A stretch of DNA of 64,000 nucleotides from CAYLMG01 sp964464635. GTDB lineage: Bacteria; Planctomycetota; Phycisphaerae; Sedimentisphaerales; Anaerobacaceae. The DNA is taken from NCBI GenBank assembly GCA_964464635.1, contig CAYXGT010000002.1, positions 1-64,000 of the forward strand, in the 5' to 3' direction. Every line of letters begins with the position of its first letter. The first letter of the stretch is position 1. The translations under genes were made by a program, and so were the position numbers. Of the stretch, positions 1 to 8,126 are shown piece by piece. The notes beneath the pieces were generated by a model. It did not search any database. It saw nothing but the letters and a program-made list of their open reading frames with translations, and had not been told where the DNA came from.

Positions 1-712
1 CCTCATTTTTTTCAGCCAGCCGATATTTTTCCTGCAGCTTATAGTTTAGCTGCTCGAGAGCGCCTTCTTTGAGCCAGAGTGAGCGAACGATGCGCTGGTC
101 CCTGCCGTCGGCACCGGTAAGTGCCCAGTCTTTGGGCGGTAATTTTCTGCCCGGCTTTTTTTCAAAAACAACAGGCTCCATCATCTGTCCGAGGATGCCG
201 TCAGCCAAAACAAGAGTGGTCATTCTGTACTCATCTGCCAAGTCGAAGGCCAAAATCATACAATCCACTAACTCCTGTACGGTCGATGGGCCGAGCACAA
301 AGGTTCTGTAATCGCCGTGGCCGCCGCCCCGCGTAGCCTGGAAATAATCGCCCTGCGAAGGCGCGATATTGCCCAGGCCTGGACCGCCGCGCATAACATT
401 TACAACGACAGAAGGAAGCCGCGCTCCCGCAAGATAGCTAATACCTTCCTGCATTAAACTAATGCCGGGGCTCGATGAGCTCGTCATCGCCCTTTTACCG
501 GTGGCGGCAGCGCCAAAGACCATATTTATCGCTGCAAGCTCGCTTTCGCACTGCACGAAAACTTTGCCTTCTTCCGGCATACGTTTCGACATATAAGCGG
601 TAACCTCGTTTTGCGGGGTAATAGGATAGCCGAAATAAGCATCAACCCCGGCTAAAATGGCCGCTTCGCCAAGGGCTTCGTTGCCGCACATCAGAACCTT
701 CCCGGCAGTCAT
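1..712 (-). CDS. vorB: 2-oxoacid:ferredoxin oxidoreductase alpha subunit, VorB-like (3' end cut by window)
   Basis: Reading the minus strand from an ATG at 712 gives about 237 codons before the window edge. The start reads [18 protein letters not shown], followed by GYPITPQNE, the ESELAAINM segment, [15 protein letters not shown] and [10 protein letters not shown]. These are hallmarks of the alpha chain of thiamine-dependent 2-oxoacid:ferredoxin oxidoreductases of the VorB/KorA type, which bind the pyrophosphate and form the acyl-CoA-generating core with the beta subunit. The ATG overlaps the stop of the ferredoxin gene by four bases (ATGA), so the two are translationally coupled in one operon. 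The beta and gamma subunits should lie beyond the left edge. The substrate class (branched-chain, 2-oxoglutarate or other) cannot be fixed from this part. Confidence 0.88.
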   Translation of the reverse strand, partial: MTAGKVLMCGNEALGEAAILAGVDAYFGYPITPQNEVTAYMSKRMPEEGKVFVQCESELAAINMVFGAAATGKRAMTSSSSPGISLMQEGISYLAGARLPSVVVNVMRGGPGLGNIAPSQGDYFQATRGGGHGDYRTFVLGPSTVQELVDCMILAFDLADEYRMTTLVLADGILGQMMEPVVFEKKPGRKLPPKDWALTGADGRDQRIVRSLWLKEGALEQLNYKLQEKYRLAEKNE

Positions 713-978
713 GATTTTTCCTTCACGAATTTAACTTTTTTTTTAACCTTTGGCTCGGTCGAGACTATTGTTTCGTCTCTAAGGACTTTAATCGCAGCAT
801 CAGGGCAAACCAGGGCACAAACGGCACAGCCTGTACAGCCGCGGTTATTTGTTTCTGCGGGGAAAAATCCTTTTTTGTTGGAGCGTTTTGATATAACGAT
901 GCAGCCTTTGGGGCAAAATACAACGCATAAACCGCAACCTTTGCATCGCTCGGTATCGATTATAATCTTGCCAGCCAT
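709..978 (-). CDS. vorD: 2-oxoacid:ferredoxin oxidoreductase ferredoxin-type (delta) subunit
   Basis: An 89-residue protein with two 4Fe-4S motifs: [15 protein letters not shown] near residues 13-27 and [15 protein letters not shown] near residues 49-63. The C-terminal tail is lysine-rich. This is the small electron-carrier subunit of the VorABCD/KorABCD complexes, passing electrons from the thiamine site to free ferredoxin in the cytoplasm. It is the first gene of the visible operon and its stop overlaps the start of the alpha subunit by four bases. A stand-alone ferredoxin is possible on sequence alone, but the overlap with the alpha subunit argues for the complex. Confidence 0.88.
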   Translation of the reverse strand: MAGKIIIDTERCKGCGLCVVFCPKGCIVISKRSNKKGFFPAETNNRGCTGCAVCALVCPDAAIKVLRDETIVSTEPKVKKKVKFVKEKS

Positions 979-1016
979 TTTTGCCCTTTACATCTCGCAG
1001 CCGGTATCAGAGCAGC

Positions 1017-1095
1017 TCGTACCACAGCCATCCCCTCGACTTCGCTCGGGACAGGCCTGGCCGTGGTAGCACGGACTTGAAGCCTGTGCTACTAA
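1017..1095. repeat. Nested intergenic palindromes
   Basis: ACCACAGCCAT at 1020-1030 and CTGGCCGTGGT at 1057-1067 are the two arms of one of the dispersed hairpins of this genome. They are separated by CCCTCGACTTCGCTCGGGAC plus AGGC, a copy of a second repeat found elsewhere as CCCTTCGA..GCTCAGGGCAGGC. A second hairpin, GTAGCACGGACTTGAAGCCTGTGCTAC, is split here as GTAGCACGGACT / AGCCTGTGCTAC and follows at 1067-1093. No coding potential is seen. Confidence 0.7.
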
Positions 1096-1194
1096 AATAT
1101 ACATCATAAGCCCCGGCATTCTAACAAAAATTATAAGAAATGTAAAGGACAAGATTTCAATCTGGGGATTAATATCAAAAACGTGTCAAAGGAA

Positions 1195-1671
1195 TCAATA
1201 TTCGAAATAGGCAATGCCTTCTGAGTCAACGCCTTTGTAATTAAGGCGTATGTTTTTTGTTGAAGGTTTGTATATCCAGCCGAAAATGCCTGTCTCCTGC
1301 GGCTCTGAAGGAAACGGTGTGAGGTCGGCAATCACTTTAACAGCTTTCTTGTTATTGAAAGGATTCTCCGGACAATCGAGAATGCTGCTTTTAAGCTGGT
1401 TACTCTCAGTTGCTGCAGCGATTATTTGCTGGTTAAAAACAGCTTCAGTAGGCGTTTTTAATATATCATTATCCGGGTATCCCGGAGCAACACTATCATT
1501 GTTCGCCGCATAGATTTCTATAATGGTGCGCAGCGTTCTTAAATGGTCCTTGGCTGTGGCCTCTTTTGCCTGCTGAGTATAAGATTGAAATGTGGGAACT
1601 ACAATGGCTGCAATGATACCCAGTGCGCTTATGACTATTAGCAGCTCTACAAGTGTAAACCCCTTTTTCAT
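1195..1671 (-). CDS. Prepilin-like protein with type IV N-methylation signal
   Basis: A 158-residue protein starting MKKGFTLVELLIVISALG. It has a short basic leader, a G|F processing site followed by TLVE with the conserved Glu at +5, and a single hydrophobic helix of about 20 residues. It would be cleaved by a prepilin peptidase and assembled into a type II secretion pseudopilus or a type IV pilus-like fibre in the periplasm. The C-terminal domain (Asn-rich, with CPENPFNNKKA) is not recognised further; planctomycetes carry many such single prepilin-like genes. No other pilus gene is adjacent, so the partner machinery is unknown. Confidence 0.85.
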   Translation of the reverse strand: MKKGFTLVELLIVISALGIIAAIVVPTFQSYTQQAKEATAKDHLRTLRTIIEIYAANNDSVAPGYPDNDILKTPTEAVFNQQIIAAATESNQLKSSILDCPENPFNNKKAVKVIADLTPFPSEPQETGIFGWIYKPSTKNIRLNYKGVDSEGIAYFEY

Positions 1672-1774
1672 AAGTGTCTGTACCTAAATAGCTCCCCTCT
1701 GCTGTTATAATTATCGATTGAAGAGGTTCGTTTGTTAACAAAAAAAGTATTATAGGACGATTGTTATTTTATTT

Positions 1775-2908
1775 TTATGCGTTTTTTTCTTTTTGCGGTT
1801 GTGATTTGAGGAATTTTTTCACTTCTCTGCGGATGGTTTTGAGACGTTCGCAGATGGGAAGCTTTTGAGTGCACGCCGATTCGCACAGGTGACATTCGGT
1901 GCATTTTCCCGGATAGTCATCCTCTAAGTTTATCCCCCAGTGATATCTGAGACGGTTAATAAAATCCAGAGGCGTGTCACCGAGGACATAGTGGTTATAT
2001 ACATCCATCATCTTCGGCACATCTATACCTTCAGGGCATTTATCGCAGTAACGGCACGACGTACAGAGCTCATTGAAGCTTTCCTGCAGGTTATTTTTGA
2101 TATGACCGATAACCTCTGCGCCAATGGGTTTGTAGCCGTCTGCCGCCGATGCAGCCTCTCGAAGCTGGCTTTTGTCACTGAAGCCGACGAGAATGATGGT
2201 AATCCTTTCATCATTAATTAAGAATCGCAGGGCCGCTTCTACTACTGTTTCTTTGGGACGGGTTTTGATAAAAGAAAAACGTTCGGGATTCTTCGCAATC
2301 AAACCGCCGCCTAAAGGATTCATAACGATAACCGGACATTTCAGCCTTGAGGCCGCCTCGAGCCCTTCCTGGCGATAGGCAAAATTCATAGCGGAATAAC
2401 CCATCAAGATACCTTCGAATGAATAATCTGATAATATTTTTTTGATATCCGGGCCGGCAGCGTGTGTGGAGATGCAGATGTGTTTTATAAGGCCTTCGTC
2501 TCTTAAGTGTTCAAGCTGTTTCATTACGCCTTTTTTCTTACGCTCGTTGTATCCTTCGAAGGAAAAGACACACCAGACGTGATAGAAATCAATGTAGTCG
2601 AGATTCATACGTTTAAGTGAGGTCTCGAGCTGGGACCTTATTTCGTCGGCATCTGTTTTCATTGTCTTGGTTGATATGTAAAAAGGCTTTGCATCGCGGG
2701 TTTTTTTCATTTCTTTTATTGCTATGCCGAAAATCTCCTCCGACCTTGGATAACCCGGGGCGGTATCGAAATAATTTATTTGCTCATCATAGGCTGCTTT
2801 TACAAGCTCGCCGCAGCTCTCGATATCATCTTCATCGCGAAATCGCATACCGCCGAAACCTATGGCTGAAACCTCTATACCGGTTGAGCCGAACTTTCGA
2901 TAAATCAT
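1775..2908 (-). CDS. Aldo/keto reductase with C-terminal 4Fe-4S ferredoxin domain
   Basis: 377 residues. The N-terminal two thirds is an aldo/keto reductase barrel: MIYRKFGSTGIEVSAIGFGGMR, the catalytic-type YFDTAPGYPRSEEIFG (Asp and Tyr), a Lys in YISTKTMK and the His of DFYHVW. The C-terminal third has CTSCRYCDKCPEGIDV and CTECHLCESACTQKLPI, two cysteine clusters expected to hold 4Fe-4S centres. It belongs to the predicted oxidoreductases of the Aldo_ket_red/4Fe-4S fusion type; the substrate is unknown. The start ATG overlaps the stop of the upstream HAD phosphatase by four bases, so the two form an operon. Confidence 0.88.
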   Translation of the reverse strand: MIYRKFGSTGIEVSAIGFGGMRFRDEDDIESCGELVKAAYDEQINYFDTAPGYPRSEEIFGIAIKEMKKTRDAKPFYISTKTMKTDADEIRSQLETSLKRMNLDYIDFYHVWCVFSFEGYNERKKKGVMKQLEHLRDEGLIKHICISTHAAGPDIKKILSDYSFEGILMGYSAMNFAYRQEGLEAASRLKCPVIVMNPLGGGLIAKNPERFSFIKTRPKETVVEAALRFLINDERITIILVGFSDKSQLREAASAADGYKPIGAEVIGHIKNNLQESFNELCTSCRYCDKCPEGIDVPKMMDVYNHYVLGDTPLDFINRLRYHWGINLEDDYPGKCTECHLCESACTQKLPICERLKTIRREVKKFLKSQPQKEKNA

Positions 2909-3588
2909 AACGAGATTTCCGAGTCAAGAATTTTCAGAACGTCGAGCGGTTTTTCAACGAGAATTTTTGCCCCGTTTTCTTTAAGTTCATCTGCTGTCCT
3001 GAAACCCCACAGGGCACCGACAGGGTACATACCTGCAGCAATTGCTGTTTGCATATCCGTGTTTGTATCGCCGAGATAAAGAAAATCCGCAGGCGCTATC
3101 CTGAGCTTCTCTGCTATAGCCAGAGCAGCGGCAGGGTCAGGCTTTCTTGTGACCGTATCACTTACGCCTTGAACGATATCGAATGAAAAACCGGCAAGCA
3201 GCTCCTTTACTGTCAATTTTGTAAAGTTATCAGGTTTATTCGACAGCACCGCCTTAGGGATATTGCGTTTTTCAAGCTCGCCGAGAAGCTCCGGTATCTG
3301 AGGATAAGGTTTTGTGTTCTGTGACCATCGCCGGCTGTATTCGTCGAGCATTGAAGACTTGCATTTTTCAATATTTTCGTCGTTCAGGTGCTCTTTCGGC
3401 AGCGTCCTTCTGACAAGAGAATTCACGCTGTCACCGACGAAATATCGGTACGCCTCAATAGGATGGGCAGCAAAACCGAAACGCTGAAGGGCGGCATTCA
3501 TAGACTCTGCTATGTCTGTTAGTGTATCCAGCAGCGTTCCATCGAGGTCGAAAAGTATTGCTCTGAATCTGATTTTATAATACTCCAA
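2905..3588 (-). CDS. gph: HAD-family phosphatase, phosphoglycolate phosphatase-like
   Basis: The protein has the HAD motifs DLDGTLLDT (nucleophile Asp), VLSNKPD (motif II), the Lys in RKPDPAA and LYLGDTNTDMQ (motif IV), with a helical cap between them. This fits the Gph/phosphoglycolate phosphatase branch, which clears 2-phosphoglycolate, but other sugar-phosphate substrates are possible. The open frame extends to a TTG at 3642, but that codon is part of a promoter-like -35 box, so translation should begin later. Candidates are a TTG at 3588 with no Shine-Dalgarno, or an ATC at 3573 placed nine bases after GGAG, which would give the family-like start (M)RFRAILFDLDGTL. The gene is translationally coupled to the aldo/keto reductase. 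Confidence 0.82.
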   Translation of the reverse strand: MEYYKIRFRAILFDLDGTLLDTLTDIAESMNAALQRFGFAAHPIEAYRYFVGDSVNSLVRRTLPKEHLNDENIEKCKSSMLDEYSRRWSQNTKPYPQIPELLGELEKRNIPKAVLSNKPDNFTKLTVKELLAGFSFDIVQGVSDTVTRKPDPAAALAIAEKLRIAPADFLYLGDTNTDMQTAIAAGMYPVGALWGFRTADELKENGAKILVEKPLDVLKILDSEISL

Positions 3589-3613
3589 AACAAGGACTAA
3601 CGAAAAAGCTGCT

Positions 3614-3642
3614 ATTATAATATGATAAACATCTGTTTTCAA
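3614..3642 (-). promoter_or_regulatory. Sigma70-type promoter of the gph-aldo/keto reductase operon
   Basis: On the minus strand TTGAAA (3642-3637), a 17-base spacer and TATAAT (3619-3614) form a near-consensus promoter. The predicted transcript would begin near 3607, inside the longest open frame of gph, which supports a later translation start. Confidence 0.6.
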
Positions 3643-3669
3643 GTAACAAGCGCCTGTTTGAATTTGTCA

Positions 3670-3772
3670 GTAACACGGGCTTCCAGCCCGTGTTACTTTT
3701 AACTTGACGAAAGAAGCACAAATTCATAGATTAAGCGGTTTGTTAGTAGCACGGGCTTCCAGCCCGTGTTAC
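3670..3772. repeat. Two copies of the dispersed 27-bp palindrome
   Basis: Copies at 3670-3696 and 3746-3772 each have arms of 12 bases around TCC: GTAACACGGGCT / AGCCCGTGTTAC in the first, GTAGCACGGGCT / AGCCCGTGTTAC in the second. The second copy would lie in the 5' leader of the arg transcript. The same family recurs in many intergenic gaps of the window. Confidence 0.8.
3704..3732 (+). promoter_or_regulatory. Candidate promoter of the argBDF operon
   Basis: TTGACG at 3704-3709, a 17-base spacer and TAGATT at 3727-3732 resemble a sigma70 promoter. The start point near 3739 would give a leader of about 57 bases containing the second palindrome. No ARG box was recognised. Confidence 0.45.
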
Positions 3773-3795
3773 CTTATTTTGGAGATTACTGAGAA

Positions 3796-4674
3796 TTGGA
3801 AAAGGCAATTGCAAAAGCTGATGCCCTTATCGAGGCGATGGAGTACATCCGCAAATTCCGCAGCCGGATTGTAGTCGTCAAGCTGGGCGGAAGCGTCCTC
3901 GAAGATGCTGAGCTGCAGAAAAGCCTGCTTACGGACGTCGCCTTTATGTCCACGGTCGGTATGCAGCCGATAATCGTGCACGGCGGCGGAAAAGCAATTA
4001 CAAAGGCGATGAACAAGGCGGGACTCGAGCCCGTATGGGTTCAGGGCAGACGGCATACGGATGAGCGGACGCTCACTATCGTTGAGCACACGCTCATTCG
4101 TAAGGTCAACGAGCCTATATGCGATACTTTGGTTCAGTTAGGCTGTCGGCCGATGGGACTTCATTCGATGAGCGGTTGTGTGCTCACCGCAGAAAAACTC
4201 AGGCTCGAAGGCGAAAACGGCAGAAAACTCGATATTGGCTACGTCGGAACTGTAACAAGCGTCAACGGAACGCTCCTGCAAACACTCTGCACCGATGGTA
4301 CGATACCTGTTATATCTTCGGTTGCCCTCGATAAAAACGGAGGCAAGCTCAACGTGAACGCGGACAGCGCCGCAGGCTGCGTCGCTGCAGCAGTCGGTGC
4401 CGAAAAGCTGGTTGTGGTAAGTGACACTCACGGGATATTAAAAAACCTGGACGACCCCGAAAGCAGGATCTCGGTCTTGAATGAGACGCAGATTCAGGAA
4501 ATGATAGATGCGGGCATTATAACCGAGCCGATGTTTCCCAAGGTCGAGGCCTGTATAAAAGCACTCGATGCCGGCGTCGGAAAAACACATATAATTGACG
4601 GAAGGATACCGCATTCGCTTCTGCTGGAAATTTATACCGACAAGGGTATAGGGACTATGATTGTTAAAAAGTAA
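3796..4674 (+). CDS. argB: Acetylglutamate kinase
   Basis: A 292-residue cytoplasmic amino-acid kinase for the second step of arginine synthesis, phosphorylating N-acetylglutamate. VVKLGGSVL (residues about 27-35) and VHGGGKAI (about 61-68) form the phosphate-binding loops. GRRHTDERTL and VNADSAAG are typical ArgB segments, and GIGTMIV ends the protein. The start is TTG with GGAG at 3781-3784, eleven bases upstream; no in-frame ATG precedes the first conserved block except within it. It is the first gene of an argB-argD-argF operon. Feedback control by arginine cannot be judged by eye. Confidence 0.95.
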   Translation: MEKAIAKADALIEAMEYIRKFRSRIVVVKLGGSVLEDAELQKSLLTDVAFMSTVGMQPIIVHGGGKAITKAMNKAGLEPVWVQGRRHTDERTLTIVEHTLIRKVNEPICDTLVQLGCRPMGLHSMSGCVLTAEKLRLEGENGRKLDIGYVGTVTSVNGTLLQTLCTDGTIPVISSVALDKNGGKLNVNADSAAGCVAAAVGAEKLVVVSDTHGILKNLDDPESRISVLNETQIQEMIDAGIITEPMFPKVEACIKALDAGVGKTHIIDGRIPHSLLLEIYTDKGIGTMIVKK

Positions 4675-4719
4675 CACGGGCGGGAAGCCCGTGGTACCGG
4701 TCAGGATGGCCGTGGTATT
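4671..4719. repeat. Dispersed palindromes between argB and argD
   Basis: GTAACACGGGC at 4671-4681 and GCCCGTGGTAC at 4687-4697 form one hairpin. A degenerate half-copy containing CAGGATGGCCGTGGTA follows. The argB stop lies inside the first arm, so the repeat has inserted right at the end of the gene. Confidence 0.7.
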
Positions 4720-4737
4720 TATTGAGGATTTTTAAAT

Positions 4738-5922
4738 ATGACTACGCAGGAAACTATAGAGCTTTTTAATAAATATGTGATAGGAAATTATAATCGTCTG
4801 CCCAAAGTGATAGTCAGGGGCGAAGGCTGCTATATCTGGGATGCCGACGGCAATAAAATACTCGATATGTTTCCCGGCTGGGCCGTGAGCGGTATCGGCC
4901 ACTGTCACCCTAAGGTCGTTGAGGCCATACGCAAACAATCCGAGCAGTTACTTCACATTGACAACACCTTTTACAGCGAGCCGCAGGGAAAGCTCGCAAA
5001 GCTTCTCAGCGAGCGGGCGTTCGGCGGAAAATGCTTTTTCTGCAACAGCGGCGCAGAAGCCAACGAAGCTGCGATGAAGCTTGCCCGCCTTTATACACCG
5101 AAGGAAAAGTACAAATTCATAACCTGCGAAGGCAGCTTTCACGGCAGGACGCTCGCCACACTTGCAGCTACCGCTCAGCCGAAACACCACGAAGGCCTGC
5201 TGCCGCTTATGCCGGGCTTTATCTATGTACCTTTTAATGACGTTGCCGCTCTCGAAGCGGCTTTTACCGATGAGGTTGCAGCCGTTCTAATCGAGCCTGT
5301 TCAGGGCGAAGGCGGAATAAACCTCGCAACTAATGAATATCTGCAGACAATCAGGCAGCTCTGCGATGAAAAAGGAGCGCTCATCATCTTCGATGAGGTA
5401 CAAAGCGGTATAGGCAGGACGGGTAAATGGTTCGGATACCAGCATTTTGACGTAATCCCGGATATTATGACAATGGCAAAAACTCTTGGCGGAGGTGTCG
5501 CAATAGGGGCTATGATGGCACGACAGGAAATAGCTGATTCACTCAAGCCGGGCAAACACGCATCAACTTTCGGCGGTAATGCCCTGGCCTGCGCTGCAGC
5601 AGTTGCGACTATCGAAGCGATTGATGAAGAAGGACTTTTGCAAAACGCAATCGAGCTTGGAGAGTATGCGAAAGATAAACTCGAACAGTTGAAGGACAAG
5701 CATTTTATTATCGACCACGTCCGCGGCCTCGGCCTGATGCTCGGCGTGCAGCTCAAAAGTGCAGGCACTGATATAGTCAACAAGTGTCTTGATAAAGGCC
5801 TGCGTATAAACTGCACTCACGAGACGGTAATACGCTTTATGCCGCCTATGATAGTAACAAAAGAGCAGATTAATAAGGCAATTGAAATTTTTGACAACGT
5901 TTTAAGTGAGCAGACAGAATGA
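4738..5922 (+). CDS. argD: Acetylornithine aminotransferase
   Basis: A 394-residue class-III PLP-dependent aminotransferase. The PLP lysine lies in TMAKTLGGGVAIGAM (about residue 245). FFCNSGAEANEAAMKLAR binds the cofactor phosphate and IIFDEVQSGIGRTG carries the conserved Asp. ArgD converts N-acetylglutamate semialdehyde to N-acetylornithine using glutamate. The length is normal and the position between argB and argF fits the pathway. Its stop overlaps the argF start by four bases (ATGA). Related succinylornithine or GABA transaminases are excluded mainly by context. Confidence 0.94.
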   Translation: MTTQETIELFNKYVIGNYNRLPKVIVRGEGCYIWDADGNKILDMFPGWAVSGIGHCHPKVVEAIRKQSEQLLHIDNTFYSEPQGKLAKLLSERAFGGKCFFCNSGAEANEAAMKLARLYTPKEKYKFITCEGSFHGRTLATLAATAQPKHHEGLLPLMPGFIYVPFNDVAALEAAFTDEVAAVLIEPVQGEGGINLATNEYLQTIRQLCDEKGALIIFDEVQSGIGRTGKWFGYQHFDVIPDIMTMAKTLGGGVAIGAMMARQEIADSLKPGKHASTFGGNALACAAAVATIEAIDEEGLLQNAIELGEYAKDKLEQLKDKHFIIDHVRGLGLMLGVQLKSAGTDIVNKCLDKGLRINCTHETVIRFMPPMIVTKEQINKAIEIFDNVLSEQTE

Positions 5923-6830
5923 AAGATTTTCTTTGTATAAATGATTGTAGCGTCGATGAGCTTAATGAGCTTCTGGCTTTAAGCGCCGAGTTAAAGCAGC
6001 AGGCTAAGGCTGGTACGCTCGAAAGGACTCTCGAAGGCAAAGCTATGGCGATTGTTTTTGAAAAGGCCAGTCTGCGGACCCGTGTCAGCTTCGAGGTTGC
6101 AATAGCCGACCTCGGCGGCCTGGCCATATATCTTAAGCCGGAGGATATCGGCATACTGGGCGAGCGCGAGCCGATTAAGGATATTGCCAGGGTCCTTTCG
6201 AGATATGTGCACGGGATAATAGCAAGGACCTTTGCGCACGGCAGCCTTATAGAGCTTGCCAAATTCTCAAGCGTCCCCGTGATAAATGCGCTCAGTGATT
6301 TTACTCATCCCTGCGAGGCGATGTCGGATATGCTCACGATTAAAGAGCATCTCAGCCGGCTCGAAGGCGTCAGGCTCAGCTTTATTGGTGACGGCAACAA
6401 TGTTGCCCGCTCGCTTGCATTTGCATCTGCAAAATTCGGGATGAAGATGACAATAGCATCGCCTGCCGGCTACGAGCTTGATGATAAGTCCATTAAAATG
6501 GCAAACTCTACAAGCGAGCAGAGTGTCACCCAAATGCGAAAGCCCGGTGAAGCCGTGAAGGGAGTAGATGTAATCTATACCGATACATGGATAAGTATGG
6601 GCCAGGAGGCTGAGCAGCAAAAGCGCATAGAGGCTTTCAAGGATTACCAGGTCAATTCTGATTTGGTCAAGTTGGCGCCGGCTGCAAAGATTATGCACTG
6701 TTTGCCCGCTCATCGCGGTTATGAAATCACCGATGAAATAGCCGAGAGCCCCAATTCGATAATATTCGACCAGTCCGAAAACCGCCTCCACTTCCAGCGG
6801 GCACTACTACAAAAGTTGCTGGGTAAATAA
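5919..6830 (+). CDS. argF: Ornithine carbamoyltransferase
   Basis: A 303-residue transcarbamylase joining carbamoyl phosphate and ornithine to give citrulline. The carbamoyl-phosphate loop appears as SLRTRVSFE (about residues 48-56), with Leu in place of the usual Thr, a variant I believe is common in OTCases. HPCEA (about 131) and the ornithine-binding HCLPAHRGYE (about 260-269) are intact. The last gene of the recognisable arg set; the downstream methyltransferase begins two bases after its stop, so read-through transcription into the restriction-modification pair is likely. Confidence 0.94.
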   Translation: MKDFLCINDCSVDELNELLALSAELKQQAKAGTLERTLEGKAMAIVFEKASLRTRVSFEVAIADLGGLAIYLKPEDIGILGEREPIKDIARVLSRYVHGIIARTFAHGSLIELAKFSSVPVINALSDFTHPCEAMSDMLTIKEHLSRLEGVRLSFIGDGNNVARSLAFASAKFGMKMTIASPAGYELDDKSIKMANSTSEQSVTQMRKPGEAVKGVDVIYTDTWISMGQEAEQQKRIEAFKDYQVNSDLVKLAPAAKIMHCLPAHRGYEITDEIAESPNSIIFDQSENRLHFQRALLQKLLGK

Positions 6831-6832
6831 AT

Positions 6833-8104
6833 ATGACTCATCACAAAATTATTATAGGTGACTCAAGAAAAATGACAGAGATTCCCGATGAGTCGGTTCA
6901 TCTGGTCATAACTTCCCCGCCTTATTGGCAGTTAAAGGATTACGGCAATGGTGCACAGGTTGGATTTGATGATAATTATGAAGACTATATTAACAACTTA
7001 AATCTTGTCTGGAATGAGTGTCACAGAGTTTTGCATAAAGGCTGTAGATTGTGTATCAACATTGGCGACCAGTTTGCCCGCTCGGTTTATTACGGCAGGT
7101 ACAAAGTCATACCGATAAGAACGGAGATAATAAAGTTTTGCGAGACAATCGGCTTTGATTATATGGGCGCGATTATCTGGCAGAAGGTAACAACCTGCAA
7201 TACAACTGGCGGCGCAACGATTATGGGTTCGTTTCCGAATCCTCGAAATGGAATTTTGAAAATTGATTATGAATTTATTCTGCTCTTCAAGAAACTTGGG
7301 AATCCGCCGAAAGTAAGTAAAATAATTAAAGATAAAGCAAAAATGACTACCGAGGAATGGAATCAATATTTTTCAGGACATTGGAATATCCCCGGCGAAA
7401 AGCAAAACGGGCATTTGGCAATGTTTCCGGAAGAGCTTCCTCGAAGATTAATTAAGATGTTCAGTTTTCCCGGCGAAACTGTTTTGGATCCGTTCGTAGG
7501 CAGTGGAACAACCTCATTGGCCGCCAAGAATCTTGAGAGAAACTCGATAGGTTACGAGATAAATCCCGGTTTTATACCCATCATTAAAGAAAAACTCGGC
7601 CTGAAAGACAAAAGTTTCTTTGACAGGATAAGTTTTGAACTCGCACAGAATCGGGAAGATGAAATTGACTGGAAAGAGGAAATAAAAAAACTCCCATATA
7701 TTTTTAAAGACCCAATAAAATTTGATAAAAAAATAGACCCACGAAAACTTCAGTTTGGCTCCAAAATCAACGGCGAAAGCCAAAAAAGACAGAACTATCA
7801 TTCTGTAAAAAAAGTTATTTCTCCTACCGAACTTGAACTGGATGATGGCCTGAAAATACGCCTGATAGGCATAAAAGAAAAAGCTGAAAAAAAACAACAA
7901 GCTATTGAATTTTTACAGTCAAAGACACAGGGGCAAAAGGTCTTTATGAAGTTCGGACCGGTCAAACACGACAACAAAAATAACCTTTTGTGCTATTTAT
8001 ATCTTCAGAATAAAACATTTCTTAATGCTCATCTTATTAAAACTGGATTAGTGTCAATTGAAGAAAAAACAGGTTTCCGATACAAGAAGAGTTTGCGAGA
8101 TTAA
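6833..8104 (+). CDS. Beta-class DNA methyltransferase fused to a degenerate SNase-like domain
   Basis: A 423-residue protein. The catalytic motif TSPPYW (about residues 27-32) precedes the SAM-binding DPFVGSGTT (about 218-226), the order of beta-class amino-methyltransferases. SPPY favours N4-cytosine methylation, as does pairing with a MjaI-like nuclease (MjaI cuts CTAG). Residues about 320-416 look like a staphylococcal-nuclease fold: ELDDGLKIRLIGIKEKAEKK, then KVFMKFGPVKHDNKNNLLCYLYL, then FLNAHLIKTGLVSI. The second catalytic arginine of SNase (usual context DRYGR) is replaced by Asn, so the domain probably binds rather than cuts. The base use is AT-rich compared with argF, suggesting transfer. 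Confidence 0.85.
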   Translation: MTHHKIIIGDSRKMTEIPDESVHLVITSPPYWQLKDYGNGAQVGFDDNYEDYINNLNLVWNECHRVLHKGCRLCINIGDQFARSVYYGRYKVIPIRTEIIKFCETIGFDYMGAIIWQKVTTCNTTGGATIMGSFPNPRNGILKIDYEFILLFKKLGNPPKVSKIIKDKAKMTTEEWNQYFSGHWNIPGEKQNGHLAMFPEELPRRLIKMFSFPGETVLDPFVGSGTTSLAAKNLERNSIGYEINPGFIPIIKEKLGLKDKSFFDRISFELAQNREDEIDWKEEIKKLPYIFKDPIKFDKKIDPRKLQFGSKINGESQKRQNYHSVKKVISPTELELDDGLKIRLIGIKEKAEKKQQAIEFLQSKTQGQKVFMKFGPVKHDNKNNLLCYLYLQNKTFLNAHLIKTGLVSIEEKTGFRYKKSLRD

Positions 8105-8126
8105 CCACGGAAAGGGAATATCGAAG

